This document shows, in pieces, positions 1 to 7,086 of a stretch of DNA of 64,000 nucleotides. Under the pieces are notes generated by a model. The model was not told the origin of the DNA, did no database searches, and saw only the letters and a program-made list of their open reading frames with translations. Source of the DNA: an uncultured Lachnospiraceae bacterium (GTDB taxonomy: Bacteria > Bacillota > Clostridia > Lachnospirales > Lachnospiraceae); NCBI GenBank assembly GCA_910589265.1, contig CAJUTQ010000053.1:1-64000 (forward strand), given 5' to 3'. Both the position numbers and the translations under genes were made by a program. Position 1 is the first letter of the stretch; each line of letters opens with the position of its first letter.

Positions 1-3
1 GAC

Positions 4-54
4 CTCCTATAGATTTATTAAAAGCACCAGGCTTTCTATCAAAATCTATAGGAG
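4..54. repeat. 13-bp perfect inverted repeat
   Basis: Arms at 4-16 and 42-54 are exact reverse complements (CTCCTATAGATTT and its complement), with a 25-base spacer. There is no T-tract on the plus side, so a simple terminator is not obvious. It could be the end of a mobile element or a structured RNA tail of a gene lying left of the window. Confidence 0.5.
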
Positions 55-95
55 ATCCTATATAAAATCAAATATCAAAGACCACTAGATGTTGT

Positions 96-171
96 GGTGG
101 CTCTCAAGCATTAGAATACCAAAATCAAATGGCTCTCAAGTGATAAAACGGTGGCTCCGAAGCGTTAGAAT
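96..171. repeat. degenerate 22-bp direct repeats
   Basis: GGTGGCTCTCAAGCATTAGAAT at 96-117 recurs at 150-171 with three substitutions. A shorter piece (GGCTCTCAAG) lies between them at 131-140. The copies sit about 90 bp upstream of the promoter of the next gene. Their role is unknown; decayed repeat DNA or regulator sites are both possible. No gene is seen in bases 1-312. Confidence 0.5.
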
Positions 172-258
172 ATTCATCATTTTACATTTCGGGTTAAATT
201 ATGTGAATGAAATAAAATTTTGGTTTTAGTAGTATTTAATTTCGTTATTTTTCTACTG

Positions 259-287
259 TTGACAATTACAATAAACAAAAGTATAAT
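259..287 (+). promoter_or_regulatory. consensus sigma-A promoter
   Basis: TTGACA at 259-264 and TATAAT at 282-287 are separated by exactly 17 bp, a perfect housekeeping promoter. Transcription would begin near 294. This excludes translation from the upstream in-frame start at 220 and supports the ATG at 313. Confidence 0.88.
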
Positions 288-312
288 ATATTTATCAGAA
301 AGGAGAAAAAGT

Positions 313-1062
313 ATGGATTACGGAAAAATGACACTTGATGAAATTAAAAAAGGGTATAAGTATGACAAGGAGAAGGATGCTTTTGTCTGCAATCATTGTG
401 GGCAGATATTTAATATTGGCCAGGTGTTTCAAATTGAGGGAAGTTTTTTTATGGCTGAACCTGCGGTAATGAAACATATTAGTCAGTCCCACAGTAGCAA
501 TTTGACACAGTTGCTTTGCTCGGAGTCAAAGTATAATACTTTAACCCAAAACCAAAGAGATTTACTTGCTATGTTCTATTCAAAAATGTCTGATAAGGAT
601 ATGGCTAAAAAATTAAATGTAACAGAGGCTACAATTCGTAGACAACGCTTTACCTTTAGGGAAAAGGCAAAGCAGGCTAAATTCTATTTAGCCATGTATG
701 AATTAGTGTTTGAGGATAAACCAACAACCGCTGAACAGATCATTCCCATTCATAATAATGCAATTTATGTTGATGATCGCTATCTTATCACAGAGGATGA
801 AAAACAACACATTATTGAGACTTTTTTTTCTAGTATTCAACCTCTTGTTCTAAAATCTTTTTCACCCAAAGAAAAGAAAAAGGTTGTTATTCTTGGAAAA
901 ATAGCTGAACAATTTGAGTATGGAAAAAAATACAGTGAGCAAGAAGTTAATGAAATTCTCAAGCCTATTTATGCTGATTATATGACTATTCGACGATACC
1001 TTATTATGTATGGATTTATGGAGCGTACCAGAGATGGCCGACAATATTGGCTCACAAATTAG
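313..1062 (+). CDS. HTH / DUF2087-domain transcriptional regulator
   Basis: This 249-residue cytoplasmic protein is probably a transcriptional regulator. An N-terminal Cys-x2-Cys (FVCNHCGQIF, about residues 25-34) followed by a His-rich stretch suggests a small zinc-binding module. A LuxR-like helix-turn-helix follows at about residues 95-125 (SDKDMAKKLNVTEATIRRQR). The C-terminal third (about 180-247, from FSPKEKKKVVILGKIAEQF to DGRQYWLTN) matches the DUF2087 pattern. The start at 313 is chosen because AAAGGAG lies just upstream and the promoter -10 is at 282-287. The 12-bp gap to the VOC gene suggests co-transcription with it and the KTR gene. The target is unknown; family membership is from pattern recognition. 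Confidence 0.85.
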   Translation: MDYGKMTLDEIKKGYKYDKEKDAFVCNHCGQIFNIGQVFQIEGSFFMAEPAVMKHISQSHSSNLTQLLCSESKYNTLTQNQRDLLAMFYSKMSDKDMAKKLNVTEATIRRQRFTFREKAKQAKFYLAMYELVFEDKPTTAEQIIPIHNNAIYVDDRYLITEDEKQHIIETFFSSIQPLVLKSFSPKEKKKVVILGKIAEQFEYGKKYSEQEVNEILKPIYADYMTIRRYLIMYGFMERTRDGRQYWLTN

Positions 1063-1074
1063 AAGGAGGAAAGG

Positions 1075-1515
1075 ATGAAACCGATTATTGACCATATTCA
1101 AATTACGGTTAAAAATATGAAAATCGCAGAACCGTTCTATGACAAACTTATGCCTATTTTGGGATATAGTCTGACAGACAAAATAAGCGCCGTTATTGAA
1201 GAACACGATTTATATGTGGTTGAATATTTGAACGAAAGTTTTGATTTTGCTATATGTTCACCTCGTACAGCTTTTAAAAATGATACTATACACCGAAGAA
1301 AGCCAGGAGCATTTCACCATATGGCGTTTAGAGCTAATTCAAGAAAAGAAGTGGATGAGCTCTATTTGCGTATCAAAGAAATAGGAGCAAATATAATTTA
1401 TACTCCACGAATTTTTGAAGAACATGGGCCCTATTATTATGCGATGTTTTTCAAAGATTTAGAGGGGATCAAATATGAAATTGTGTTTAACAAGCCGGAA
1501 AGTGAGGTGGTTTAA
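1075..1515 (+). CDS. VOC family (glyoxalase/bleomycin-resistance fold) protein
   Basis: This 146-residue protein has the vicinal-oxygen-chelate fold. The N-terminal IDHIQITVKNM strand contains the usual metal-ligand His. The second half has GAFHHMAFRA and ends with DLEGIKYEIVF, carrying the other expected ligand positions (His, Glu). VOC proteins include lyases, dioxygenases and drug-binding resistance proteins; the substrate cannot be told from sequence. GGAGGAAAGG lies just before the ATG. The stop codon overlaps the next ATG by one base, so the two genes are translationally coupled. Confidence 0.85.
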   Translation: MKPIIDHIQITVKNMKIAEPFYDKLMPILGYSLTDKISAVIEEHDLYVVEYLNESFDFAICSPRTAFKNDTIHRRKPGAFHHMAFRANSRKEVDELYLRIKEIGANIIYTPRIFEEHGPYYYAMFFKDLEGIKYEIVFNKPESEVV

Positions 1516-1703
1516 TGTCTGGACGGGTATGGTTGTATTGTCCAGTGTGTAACAGCAAAACACGCATACAACTTAGAGCAGATACTATCCTTGAAAACTT
1601 TCCCTTATTCTGTCCAAAGTGTAAGCGTGAAACTGTGATAAGTGTAAAATACCAAAAAATCTTAATACTAAAAGAGCCAGACGCATTGACGCAGAGCCGA
1701 TAA
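1515..1703 (+). CDS. cysteine-rich KTR-type zinc-ribbon protein
   Basis: A 62-residue protein with two Cys-x2-Cys pairs (YCPVCNSKTR and FCPKCKRET) predicts a zinc ribbon. The SKTR stretch and the EPDALTQSR tail match the 'cysteine-rich KTR' family, which I recall as frequent on Firmicute conjugative transposons and beside resistance genes. The function is unknown. The gene starts within the VOC stop codon, and its 3' end runs into a strong terminator hairpin, so it closes this operon. It marks the module as mobile-element cargo. Confidence 0.82.
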   Translation: MSGRVWLYCPVCNSKTRIQLRADTILENFPLFCPKCKRETVISVKYQKILILKEPDALTQSR

Positions 1704-1746
1704 ATCGTGAACCTTAGCTTTATCACGATTATCGGCTCGTTTTTTA
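1694..1746 (+). terminator. intrinsic terminator of the DUF2087-VOC-KTR operon
   Basis: GAGCCGATAAATCGTGA (1694-1710) pairs with 1723-1738 with a single bulged A. A run of seven T follows. The stem overlaps the last codons and stop of the KTR gene. Confidence 0.88.
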
Positions 1747-1751
1747 TTATC

Positions 1752-2102
1752 CTATATTTGTTTTATCTGCCCAGCGGCAGAAAAGAAAAAAACCGCTGAA
1801 TAGGCAGATGATTTCATAAGATCCATTCCGCAAAACCAGCGGTAAGCAAGGTTAAGAGATACTTCCTCCTCAAGTCTGCGCTCTGATTTGATCCCAGAAA
1901 GATAACCAATTAGCAGCATTTTTATCAGAACAACGGGGGCAATAGATTTTCTGCCAACATGGGAATAATAGGGGGCTGCCTTTTCATATATACAATCAAA
2001 ATTTACACTGTTTTTCATCCGTCTCAGAAGATGATCTTCTGGAATCATAGAATCTATGTCAAGGATTACCATCTGGATTTGTCCGCTTTGTTTTCCCATC
2101 AT
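1752..2102 (-). pseudogene. truncated transposase (IS1182/IS5-like N-terminal part)
   Basis: The 116-residue frame matches the N-terminal part of IS1182-type transposases: a DxDSMIPEDHLLR-like start, APVVLIKMLLIGYLSGI, SERRLEEEV and LAYRWFCGMDL. Similarity stops after about residue 97, where the tail (SSAYSAVFFFS) looks random. The DDE catalytic core is absent, and complete members have about 450-550 residues. A good ribosome binding site (GCAGGAGG) remains upstream of the ATG. No intact terminal inverted repeats were recognised. It is a remnant and not mobile by itself. Confidence 0.8.
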
Positions 2103-2168
2103 AAAAAATGACCTCCTGCAATGGATATAATAAGTATACCATACACAAAGCCATTTCGCTTTAGTTTC

Positions 2169-2579
2169 TCAACAGATCCTCTTTAGGATAGTCCCCTTAA
2201 TTGCTTTTATCCCCATTTCAGACAGTTTCTTAAGATTTTCAATCATATTATTTAATATCTTGGGGGAATGCCCTTCCCATTTGGTTACCTACGCTATAAT
2301 TTTTAGGGGCTGCTTTGATCTATAAGACTTTGTTGGGTTCCTAGGAAATTTCTTATCTGTAAGATTTGGATCATCTTCGATATCCCCTGTTGGATTCACA
2401 ACATATATTCTTTCCATACCATCTCCCGCTGCTAGCTCTGCTCCCCAAATTGCTGCATCCAAAGTCCCTGCAAAATAAACAAATTCGGATTTTCTATTAT
2501 CCTTATAATTCTTTTTCTTTCCTGTAATTATGAAATCTCCTTTTGCTCCATAAAAATATTTATATATCCTCTGCTGCAC
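2169..2579 (-). pseudogene. decayed NAD+-rifamycin ADP-ribosyltransferase (arr)
   Basis: Arr enzymes inactivate rifamycins by ADP-ribosylation. The family core is clear: FVYFAGTLDAAIWGAELA, then IYVVNPTGDIEDDPNLTDKK and NPTKSYRSKQPL. The frame is broken by an amber stop at 2291-2289, where the family has Glu. After the stop the same frame continues with VTKWEGHSPKILNNMIENL, the expected Arr C-terminus, until TGA at 2171-2169. The N-terminal FYHGTKADL motif is reduced to FYGAKGDF: the catalytic His is missing and several residues appear deleted. No convincing start or ribosome binding site is seen; 2579 is an in-frame GTG. Rifamycin resistance is not expected from this copy. Confidence 0.85.
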
Positions 2580-2615
2580 TGTTAAAAAAATGAAAGATAG
2601 CGAAAATTTAATAGA

Positions 2616-2666
2616 AATCTTTACAGTGATAAGGTAGTATATTACTATCTTTATATCGTAAAGATT
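2616..2666. promoter_or_regulatory. palindromic operator candidate between arr and tetR remnants
   Basis: A 51-bp interrupted palindrome centred on 2641. The outer arms AATCTTTAC (2616-2624) and GTAAAGATT (2658-2666) are exact. The inner arms AAGGTAGTA (2631-2639) and TACTATCTT (2643-2651) pair with one G-T. It lies between the divergent arr and TetR remnants, where a TetR operator would be expected. Binding is inferred. Confidence 0.5.
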
Positions 2667-3056
2667 GGGGCAGAGATATAAGAATAACAAGTCATATCAC
2701 CATGGTAATTTGCAGCGCACACTGATTGAGACAGGAATAGAGGTCATTAGTAAAGAAGGTGAGGAAAAGCTGTCTTTACGAAGAGTTACCATAAAATGTG
2801 GTGTAAGTAATGCAGCTTCCTATGCACATATTTAAAATAAAGATGAGTTTATTCTTGCAATGCAGGAACATATTATGAGGCTATTTAGGGATTCTTTGGA
2901 AAGAATAAAGAAAGAATTTGTCAACGACCCACTTTTGTTTCTTAAGCTTTTGAAAGGTTACAACATAAAATTATAGCAATGTGGGATTTGGTCCATGGAC
3001 ATTCTGCCATCGTTACAATGCCAAATATAAAATATGATGGAAAAGGAGAAAAAGTA
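2665..3056 (+). pseudogene. TetR/AcrR-type regulator, broken
   Basis: In the frame of a possible TTG at 2665 the sequence reads YHHGNLQRTLIETGIEVI, then LSLRRVTIKCGVSNAASYAH, a typical TetR helix-turn-helix. An ochre stop follows at 2833-2835, inside the HTH. The same frame continues with NKDEFILAMQEHIMRLF to a TAG at 2974-2976. From about 2970 the C-terminal pattern (KIIAMWDLVHGHSAIVTMPN) continues in another frame, so there is also a frameshift between about 2940 and 2970. It is divergent from the arr remnant across a palindrome. It may once have controlled the flavodoxin-like genes downstream. Confidence 0.82.
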
Positions 3057-3566
3057 ATGGATATTCTAATACATGATATAGATATGGAACAATTCCAATT
3101 GCTGTTCCCAAAGGCAGACAAAAGGCTCCATATTATTTCGGATACAGGCAACATAAGGAACTGTATCGGCTGTTTTGGATGTTGGATAAAAACTCCTGGA
3201 AAATGTGTATTAAGAGATGAATACAATAACATGGGAGTAATATTTGCCCAGGCTGAAAATGTGTTTATTATAAGCAGATGCTATTATGGCGGCTATAGTC
3301 CCTTTGTAAAAAATATTTTAGACAGGAGTATTCCTTATCTTCTTCCTTTTTTCAAAATAATGAACAATGAAACACATCATAAGAGACGTTATAAAAATAA
3401 TTTACAGTTTTCAGTATATTTTTATGGAGATAAAATTACTATTCAGGAAAGGAAAACAGCACAAGATCTAGTTAAGGCAAATGCCCTGAATTTTAATGCA
3501 AAACATTATCAAACTACATTTATAAGATCTTTAGAAGAATTGCCAAAGGAGGTGATAGACATATGA
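3057..3566 (+). CDS. NAD(P)H-dependent FMN reductase / flavodoxin-family protein
   Basis: This 169-residue cytoplasmic flavodoxin-fold protein carries the conserved CIGCFGCWIKTPGKC motif and a YGGYSPFVKNILDRS segment typical of NADPH-dependent FMN reductase-like proteins in Clostridia. The start at 3057 follows AAAGGAG with good spacing. An earlier in-frame ATG (2979) would add residues that belong to the TetR remnant. The protein is slightly short but has no frameshift. It overlaps the next gene by 4 bp, so the two flavoproteins are coupled. The physiological electron acceptor is unknown. Confidence 0.82.
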   Translation: MDILIHDIDMEQFQLLFPKADKRLHIISDTGNIRNCIGCFGCWIKTPGKCVLRDEYNNMGVIFAQAENVFIISRCYYGGYSPFVKNILDRSIPYLLPFFKIMNNETHHKRRYKNNLQFSVYFYGDKITIQERKTAQDLVKANALNFNAKHYQTTFIRSLEELPKEVIDI

Positions 3567-4222
3567 AAGTTAGCTTCATAAATGGAAGCCCAAAATTGGG
3601 AACAAGTACATCGGAACTGATGATAACTTATCTGACACCCTTTATCAAAGAAAATGAAATATCCATTTACAATATAAGAAAAATGGACTTATCTGAAATG
3701 CAATTTGGAGAGATAACAAGGAGTGAAGTGCTTATTTTTGCATTCCCTTTATATGTAGATAGTATTCCTTCCCATTTACTGCGATTTCTTGTGGAACTTG
3801 AAAGGCGGGGATTTCCTAATAAAAATATTATCGTTTACTCCATAATCAATAATGGATTTTTTGAAGGAAAACAAAATCATATTGCTTCTAATCAGATGAA
3901 AAACTGGTGTAAATCAGTAGGCTTAACATGGGGACAAACGATTGGTGTCGGGGCAGGGGAAATGCTGCCATATTTAAAGAATATTTCATTAGGACAGGGA
4001 CCTAATAAAAATATTGGAAGGGCTGTTCAAGAATTAGATGACAATATCATGTCAAAAAATACAGCAAAAGATTTATTTGTTTCACCCAATTGGCCCAGAT
4101 TCCTTTGGAAAATACAAAGTTCTTTATATTTTTGGTATCCTCTTGGGAAAAAGAACGGTGTAAAAAGAAGCAGGTTAAAGGAAAAAGTAATGGATAAGGA
4201 ATATGACAATAAGCATTTTTAG
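3563..4222 (+). CDS. flavodoxin-family / NADPH-dependent FMN reductase-like protein
   Basis: This 219-residue protein opens with MKVSFINGSPKLGTSTSE, the phosphate-binding loop of the flavodoxin-like fold. It continues with FPLYVDSIPSHLLRFL and YSIINNGFFEG, all typical of this family. The C-terminal 50 residues are basic and aromatic and may contact membrane or partner. It overlaps the upstream flavoprotein gene by ATGA. The pair may form one redox unit; no substrate can be assigned. Confidence 0.82.
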   Translation: MKVSFINGSPKLGTSTSELMITYLTPFIKENEISIYNIRKMDLSEMQFGEITRSEVLIFAFPLYVDSIPSHLLRFLVELERRGFPNKNIIVYSIINNGFFEGKQNHIASNQMKNWCKSVGLTWGQTIGVGAGEMLPYLKNISLGQGPNKNIGRAVQELDDNIMSKNTAKDLFVSPNWPRFLWKIQSSLYFWYPLGKKNGVKRSRLKEKVMDKEYDNKHF

Positions 4223-4251
4223 AATAGAGATGCAGGAAGGAATAAAATACA

Positions 4252-4631
4252 ATGGATATTTATATCAGAAATTTAAAATTAGAAGAGTATACTATTGTAG
4301 AAACAATGATGAAGCAGATCCAGCAAATGCATATAGACTGGCCGCCAGATATTTATAATTTGTAGCAGAATATGAAGGAAATATAGCAGGAATATTATTC
4401 ATGAAATACTATCACATAGAAAGTCCTAATCAGGTGACAAGAAATATTATTTTTGTGGATTCTATAGGAGTAGACGAGAAATATCGTAGAAGAAGAATGG
4501 AACATGAGATTTTCTCTTTCCTTAAAGCCCTAGGAATCCAAAAAGGATATGATGGAATTGAATTACAAGTAAATGCAAAAAATGAAGACGCCTATAAAAT
4601 CTATTACATGAGTTCAAAAAGCAAAGAATAG
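4252..4631 (+). pseudogene. GNAT family acetyltransferase, broken
   Basis: Starting at ATG 4252, with a good AGGAAGG upstream, the frame reads MDIYIRNLKLEEYTIVETM and stops at TAG 4363-4365. The GNAT core resumes in another frame with VAEYEGNIAGILFMKYYHIE, then VDSIGVDEKYRRRRMEHEI and GYDGIELQVNAKNEDAYKIY. A further shift is needed to read the terminal EFKKQRIG. Compared with the family, the stretch between the two halves is also shortened. The typical acetyl-CoA loop (RxxGxG/A) is changed to RRRRME. Not functional as read. Confidence 0.83.
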
Positions 4632-4666
4632 GGAACTATCTCCTTCAAAAGAGATAGTTCCCTATT
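4627..4666. terminator. bidirectional hairpin terminator
   Basis: AATAGGGAACTATCTC (4627-4642) pairs perfectly with 4651-4666 over 16 bp with an 8-base loop. It ends the accessory block and lies just downstream of the tRNA-Ala 3' end on the minus strand, so it may serve both directions. Confidence 0.75.
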
Positions 4667-4675
4667 TCATAAGCA

Positions 4676-4748
4676 TGGAGCATATGGGACTTGAACCCAC
4701 GGCCTCCACACTGCCAGTGTGGCGCGCTCCCAACTGCGCCAATGCCCC
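4676..4748 (-). tRNA. tRNA-Ala (anticodon GGC)
   Basis: Reading the minus strand gives a 73-base cloverleaf. The acceptor stem GGGGCAT/ATGCTCC contains the G3-U70 pair that identifies tRNA-Ala. The anticodon loop is CTGGCAG with anticodon GGC between CCACA/TGTGG stems, and the T-arm is GTGGG TTCAAGT CCCAT. The CCA end is not encoded. Confidence 0.95.
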
Positions 4749-4821
4749 GTAACAAATATTATAGTAACAAAAAAAAAGAAAAATAGCAACTACTTTTTCA
4801 AATCAATAATAAGAAAAGAGA

Positions 4822-4842
4822 GGATCCACTTAAAGGGGATCC
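4822..4842 (-). terminator. weak hairpin downstream of the cyclophilin gene
   Basis: Two GGATCC copies (4822-4827, 4837-4842) can pair with each other. On the minus strand they are followed by a T-rich run (TCTCTTTTCTT). This is a plausible but weak terminator. Confidence 0.35.
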
Positions 4843-4868
4843 ACCTTTGAAATTTATCGGTTTTTCTC

Positions 4869-5483
4869 TTAGTCAATTACTCGAATTTCAGTAATGATTG
4901 GCTGATTCTCACTGCTCACTGTTCCATTTCCATCTATCACAGGAGTATTGGCACATATTAGATCAACAATTTCCATGCCTTGGGTAACATGTCCAAATCC
5001 TGCATAATCTCCATCAAGGAAGAGGCTGTCCTCATGTACAATAAAAAACTGAGAGCTGGCGCTGTCATTGCTTTGAGAGCGGGCCATGGAGATAGTACCC
5101 CTTGTGTGGGAGATGGGATTTTCCACATTATTTGCTGAAAATTCCCCTTTAATAGTAGTTCCAGAACCTCCTGTGCCGTTGCCATCAGGATCTCCTCCCT
5201 GGATCATAAAACCAGAAATAATCCGGTGAAAGGTGAGACCATTGTAAAACCCTTCATTGGCTAGATTCACGAAATTGGTGACGGAAATAGGTGCGTCATC
5301 TGCAGATAACTCTAGGGAGATGGTGCCATAATTTTGAACGTCAATTTCCACATGGTGCAGGCCAGTCAGATATTCCTTTTTTACCTCATTTCCAGAATTG
5401 CTGCAGGCAGTAAAAGAGAGAGCCATAAGCAGGAAAATCAGGGTCATTATTTTTGTAATTTTCTTGTTTGTCTTAATATTCAT
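4869..5483 (-). CDS. cyclophilin-type peptidyl-prolyl cis-trans isomerase, lipoprotein
   Basis: This 204-residue exported PPIase helps fold extracytoplasmic proteins. A signal peptide ends in a lipobox (SFTAC, Cys27), so it should be anchored to the outer face of the membrane. The cyclophilin domain shows FHRIISGFMIQGGDPDGNGT, then SMARS, SASSQFFI and DGDYAGFGHVTQGMEIVD, including the catalytic Arg of FHRI. ATG 5483 is chosen because AGGAG precedes it; an in-frame ATG at 5495 lies upstream of that site. Divergent from the NUDIX gene. Confidence 0.93.
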   Translation of the reverse strand: MNIKTNKKITKIMTLIFLLMALSFTACSNSGNEVKKEYLTGLHHVEIDVQNYGTISLELSADDAPISVTNFVNLANEGFYNGLTFHRIISGFMIQGGDPDGNGTGGSGTTIKGEFSANNVENPISHTRGTISMARSQSNDSASSQFFIVHEDSLFLDGDYAGFGHVTQGMEIVDLICANTPVIDGNGTVSSENQPIITEIRVID

Positions 5484-5555
5484 CGTTCTCCTCATTTCTC
5501 TTTTTGGTCATTATAGCATGTTGGCAATAACTTGTAAATAAACAGAAAGGGAATC

Positions 5556-5585
5556 TTGTCCCTGGCAGTCTTGCTATGTTATACT
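5556..5585 (+). promoter_or_regulatory. promoter candidate for the double-NUDIX gene
   Basis: TTGTCC (5556-5561) and TATACT (5580-5585) are 18 bp apart, about 45 bp before the start codon. Confidence 0.5.
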
Positions 5586-5630
5586 GTTTAAACAGAAGAA
5601 AAGCTATGGAAGAAAAGGGGAGGATAAGAA

Positions 5631-6647
5631 ATGGAGCTGACAACACTATGTTATATTGAGCAAGATGGTAAATATTTAATGCTTCATCGGATAACAAAGG
5701 AAAAGGATATAAACAAAGATAAGTGGATTGGAGTAGGGGGACATTTTGAACAGGGGGAAAGCCCAGAAGACTGCCTTCTACGGGAAGTAAGGGAGGAGAC
5801 AGGATTGGAACTTCTTTCTTACCAGTTTCGAGGAATTCTTACCTTTCAGTTAAATGAAAGACAGGCAGAGTATATATGCTTATATACAGCAGATAAATTT
5901 ACAGGGGAGCTTTCCGCCTGTAACGAGGGAACTTTGGAATGGGTGGACAAGGAGGAAGTGTTAAAGATGAACCTTTGGGAGGGGGATAAGATTTTCTTCC
6001 GGCTTTTAAAGGAAAATGCTCCCTTTTTTTCTATAAAAATGCATTATGAGGGAGATAAAATGGTATACTGTCAGCTCAATGGAAAGGAGCTTGAGCTCTT
6101 TGATATTTTAGACGAAGAGGGAAGGGCGACAGGAAAAGTAAGGGAGCGCTCCTTTGTCCACCAGGATGGAGATCTCCATGGAACAGCCCATGTGTGGATT
6201 ATGAGGGAGAAGGAGAACAAAAAATTTGACGTTCTCCTTCAAAAAAGAAGCTCTCATAAGGATACACATCCAAAGTGTTACGATATATCAGCTGCTGGTC
6301 ATGTGGCAGCAGGAGACAATTACTTAGAGACAGCATACAGAGAACTGAAAGAGGAGCTGGGGATTTGTGCAGGAGAAGGAGAACTGGAATATATTGGAAT
6401 GTGCAGAAGTCATACAAAAGGGATTGTTGGAGAAAAAAAATGGGTGGACAATGAAATAAGCGCAGTTTATATATATTGTAAAAACATAGGAACAGACAGT
6501 TTTAGGCTTCAGAAGGAAGAAGTGGAGGATGTTAGGTGGATAGACTATGAAGAGTGTTTAAAAATGATTGAGGAGGAAAGAATAAACCACTGCATTCAAT
6601 TAAGAGAATTTCTTATGTTGAAGGAGTGGCAGGAAAAACAAAGATGA
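5631..6647 (+). CDS. tandem NUDIX hydrolase (two NUDIX domains)
   Basis: This 338-residue protein has two complete NUDIX domains. The first box is in GGHFEQGESPEDCLLREVRE followed by ETGLEL, in a MutT/ADP-ribose pyrophosphatase-like domain (residues 1-150). The second box is in GHVAAGDNYLETAYRELKEE followed by LGI, in a domain with an isopentenyl-diphosphate-isomerase-like start (LFDILDEEGRATGKV, residues about 155-330). Each box keeps the Glu residues that bind divalent metal. A housecleaning role on oxidised or modified nucleotides is likely, but substrates cannot be deduced. LrgA follows after 23 bp. Confidence 0.9.
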   Translation: MELTTLCYIEQDGKYLMLHRITKEKDINKDKWIGVGGHFEQGESPEDCLLREVREETGLELLSYQFRGILTFQLNERQAEYICLYTADKFTGELSACNEGTLEWVDKEEVLKMNLWEGDKIFFRLLKENAPFFSIKMHYEGDKMVYCQLNGKELELFDILDEEGRATGKVRERSFVHQDGDLHGTAHVWIMREKENKKFDVLLQKRSSHKDTHPKCYDISAAGHVAAGDNYLETAYRELKEELGICAGEGELEYIGMCRSHTKGIVGEKKWVDNEISAVYIYCKNIGTDSFRLQKEEVEDVRWIDYEECLKMIEEERINHCIQLREFLMLKEWQEKQR

Positions 6648-6670
6648 CAGAATAGAAAGAAGGAGCGTTG

Positions 6671-7039
6671 ATGAAATATATAAAACAATTTTCAATTATT
6701 TTATTTCTCTCTTTTTTGGGAGAATGCTTAAAATGGTGCATACCTTTGCCTATACCAGCCAGTATTTATGGTCTCCTCCTTATGCTCTTTGGCTTAATAC
6801 TTAAGATTATTCCCATCCATAGTGTGGAGGAAACAGGGATGTTTTTTGTAGAGGTAATGCCTTATATGTTCATTCCTGCAGGAGTGGGCATTATGAACTC
6901 CTGGACGGAGTTAAAAGCCATGCTTTTGCCTGTTACTGTTATTACTGTCATGACAACGGCGCTTGTCATGGTAGTGACTGGTAAGGTAACCCAGTATATG
7001 ATGAAAAAGGGGGAAAAGAAAGAAGATAAGGTGTTATAA
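6671..7039 (+). CDS. LrgA/CidA-family membrane protein
   Basis: This 122-residue protein has about four transmembrane helices and the LrgA/CidA signature LPIPASIYGLLLMLFGL. The family resembles holins and is linked to murein hydrolase control, programmed lysis and pyruvate or by-product transport. ATG 6671 follows AGGAG with five bases between; an adjacent TTG at 6668 is less likely. With the LrgB gene 47 bp downstream it forms the usual pair. Confidence 0.9.
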   Translation: MKYIKQFSIILFLSFLGECLKWCIPLPIPASIYGLLLMLFGLILKIIPIHSVEETGMFFVEVMPYMFIPAGVGIMNSWTELKAMLLPVTVITVMTTALVMVVTGKVTQYMMKKGEKKEDKVL

Positions 7040-7086
7040 AGGAAAACTAGGACAGAGGATAAAATAAGAAAGGCATGGTTATCAAA

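Noticed and set aside
220..312. N-terminal extension of the DUF2087 gene from 220
   Set aside because: It spans the perfect promoter at 259-287; a good ribosome binding site supports 313.
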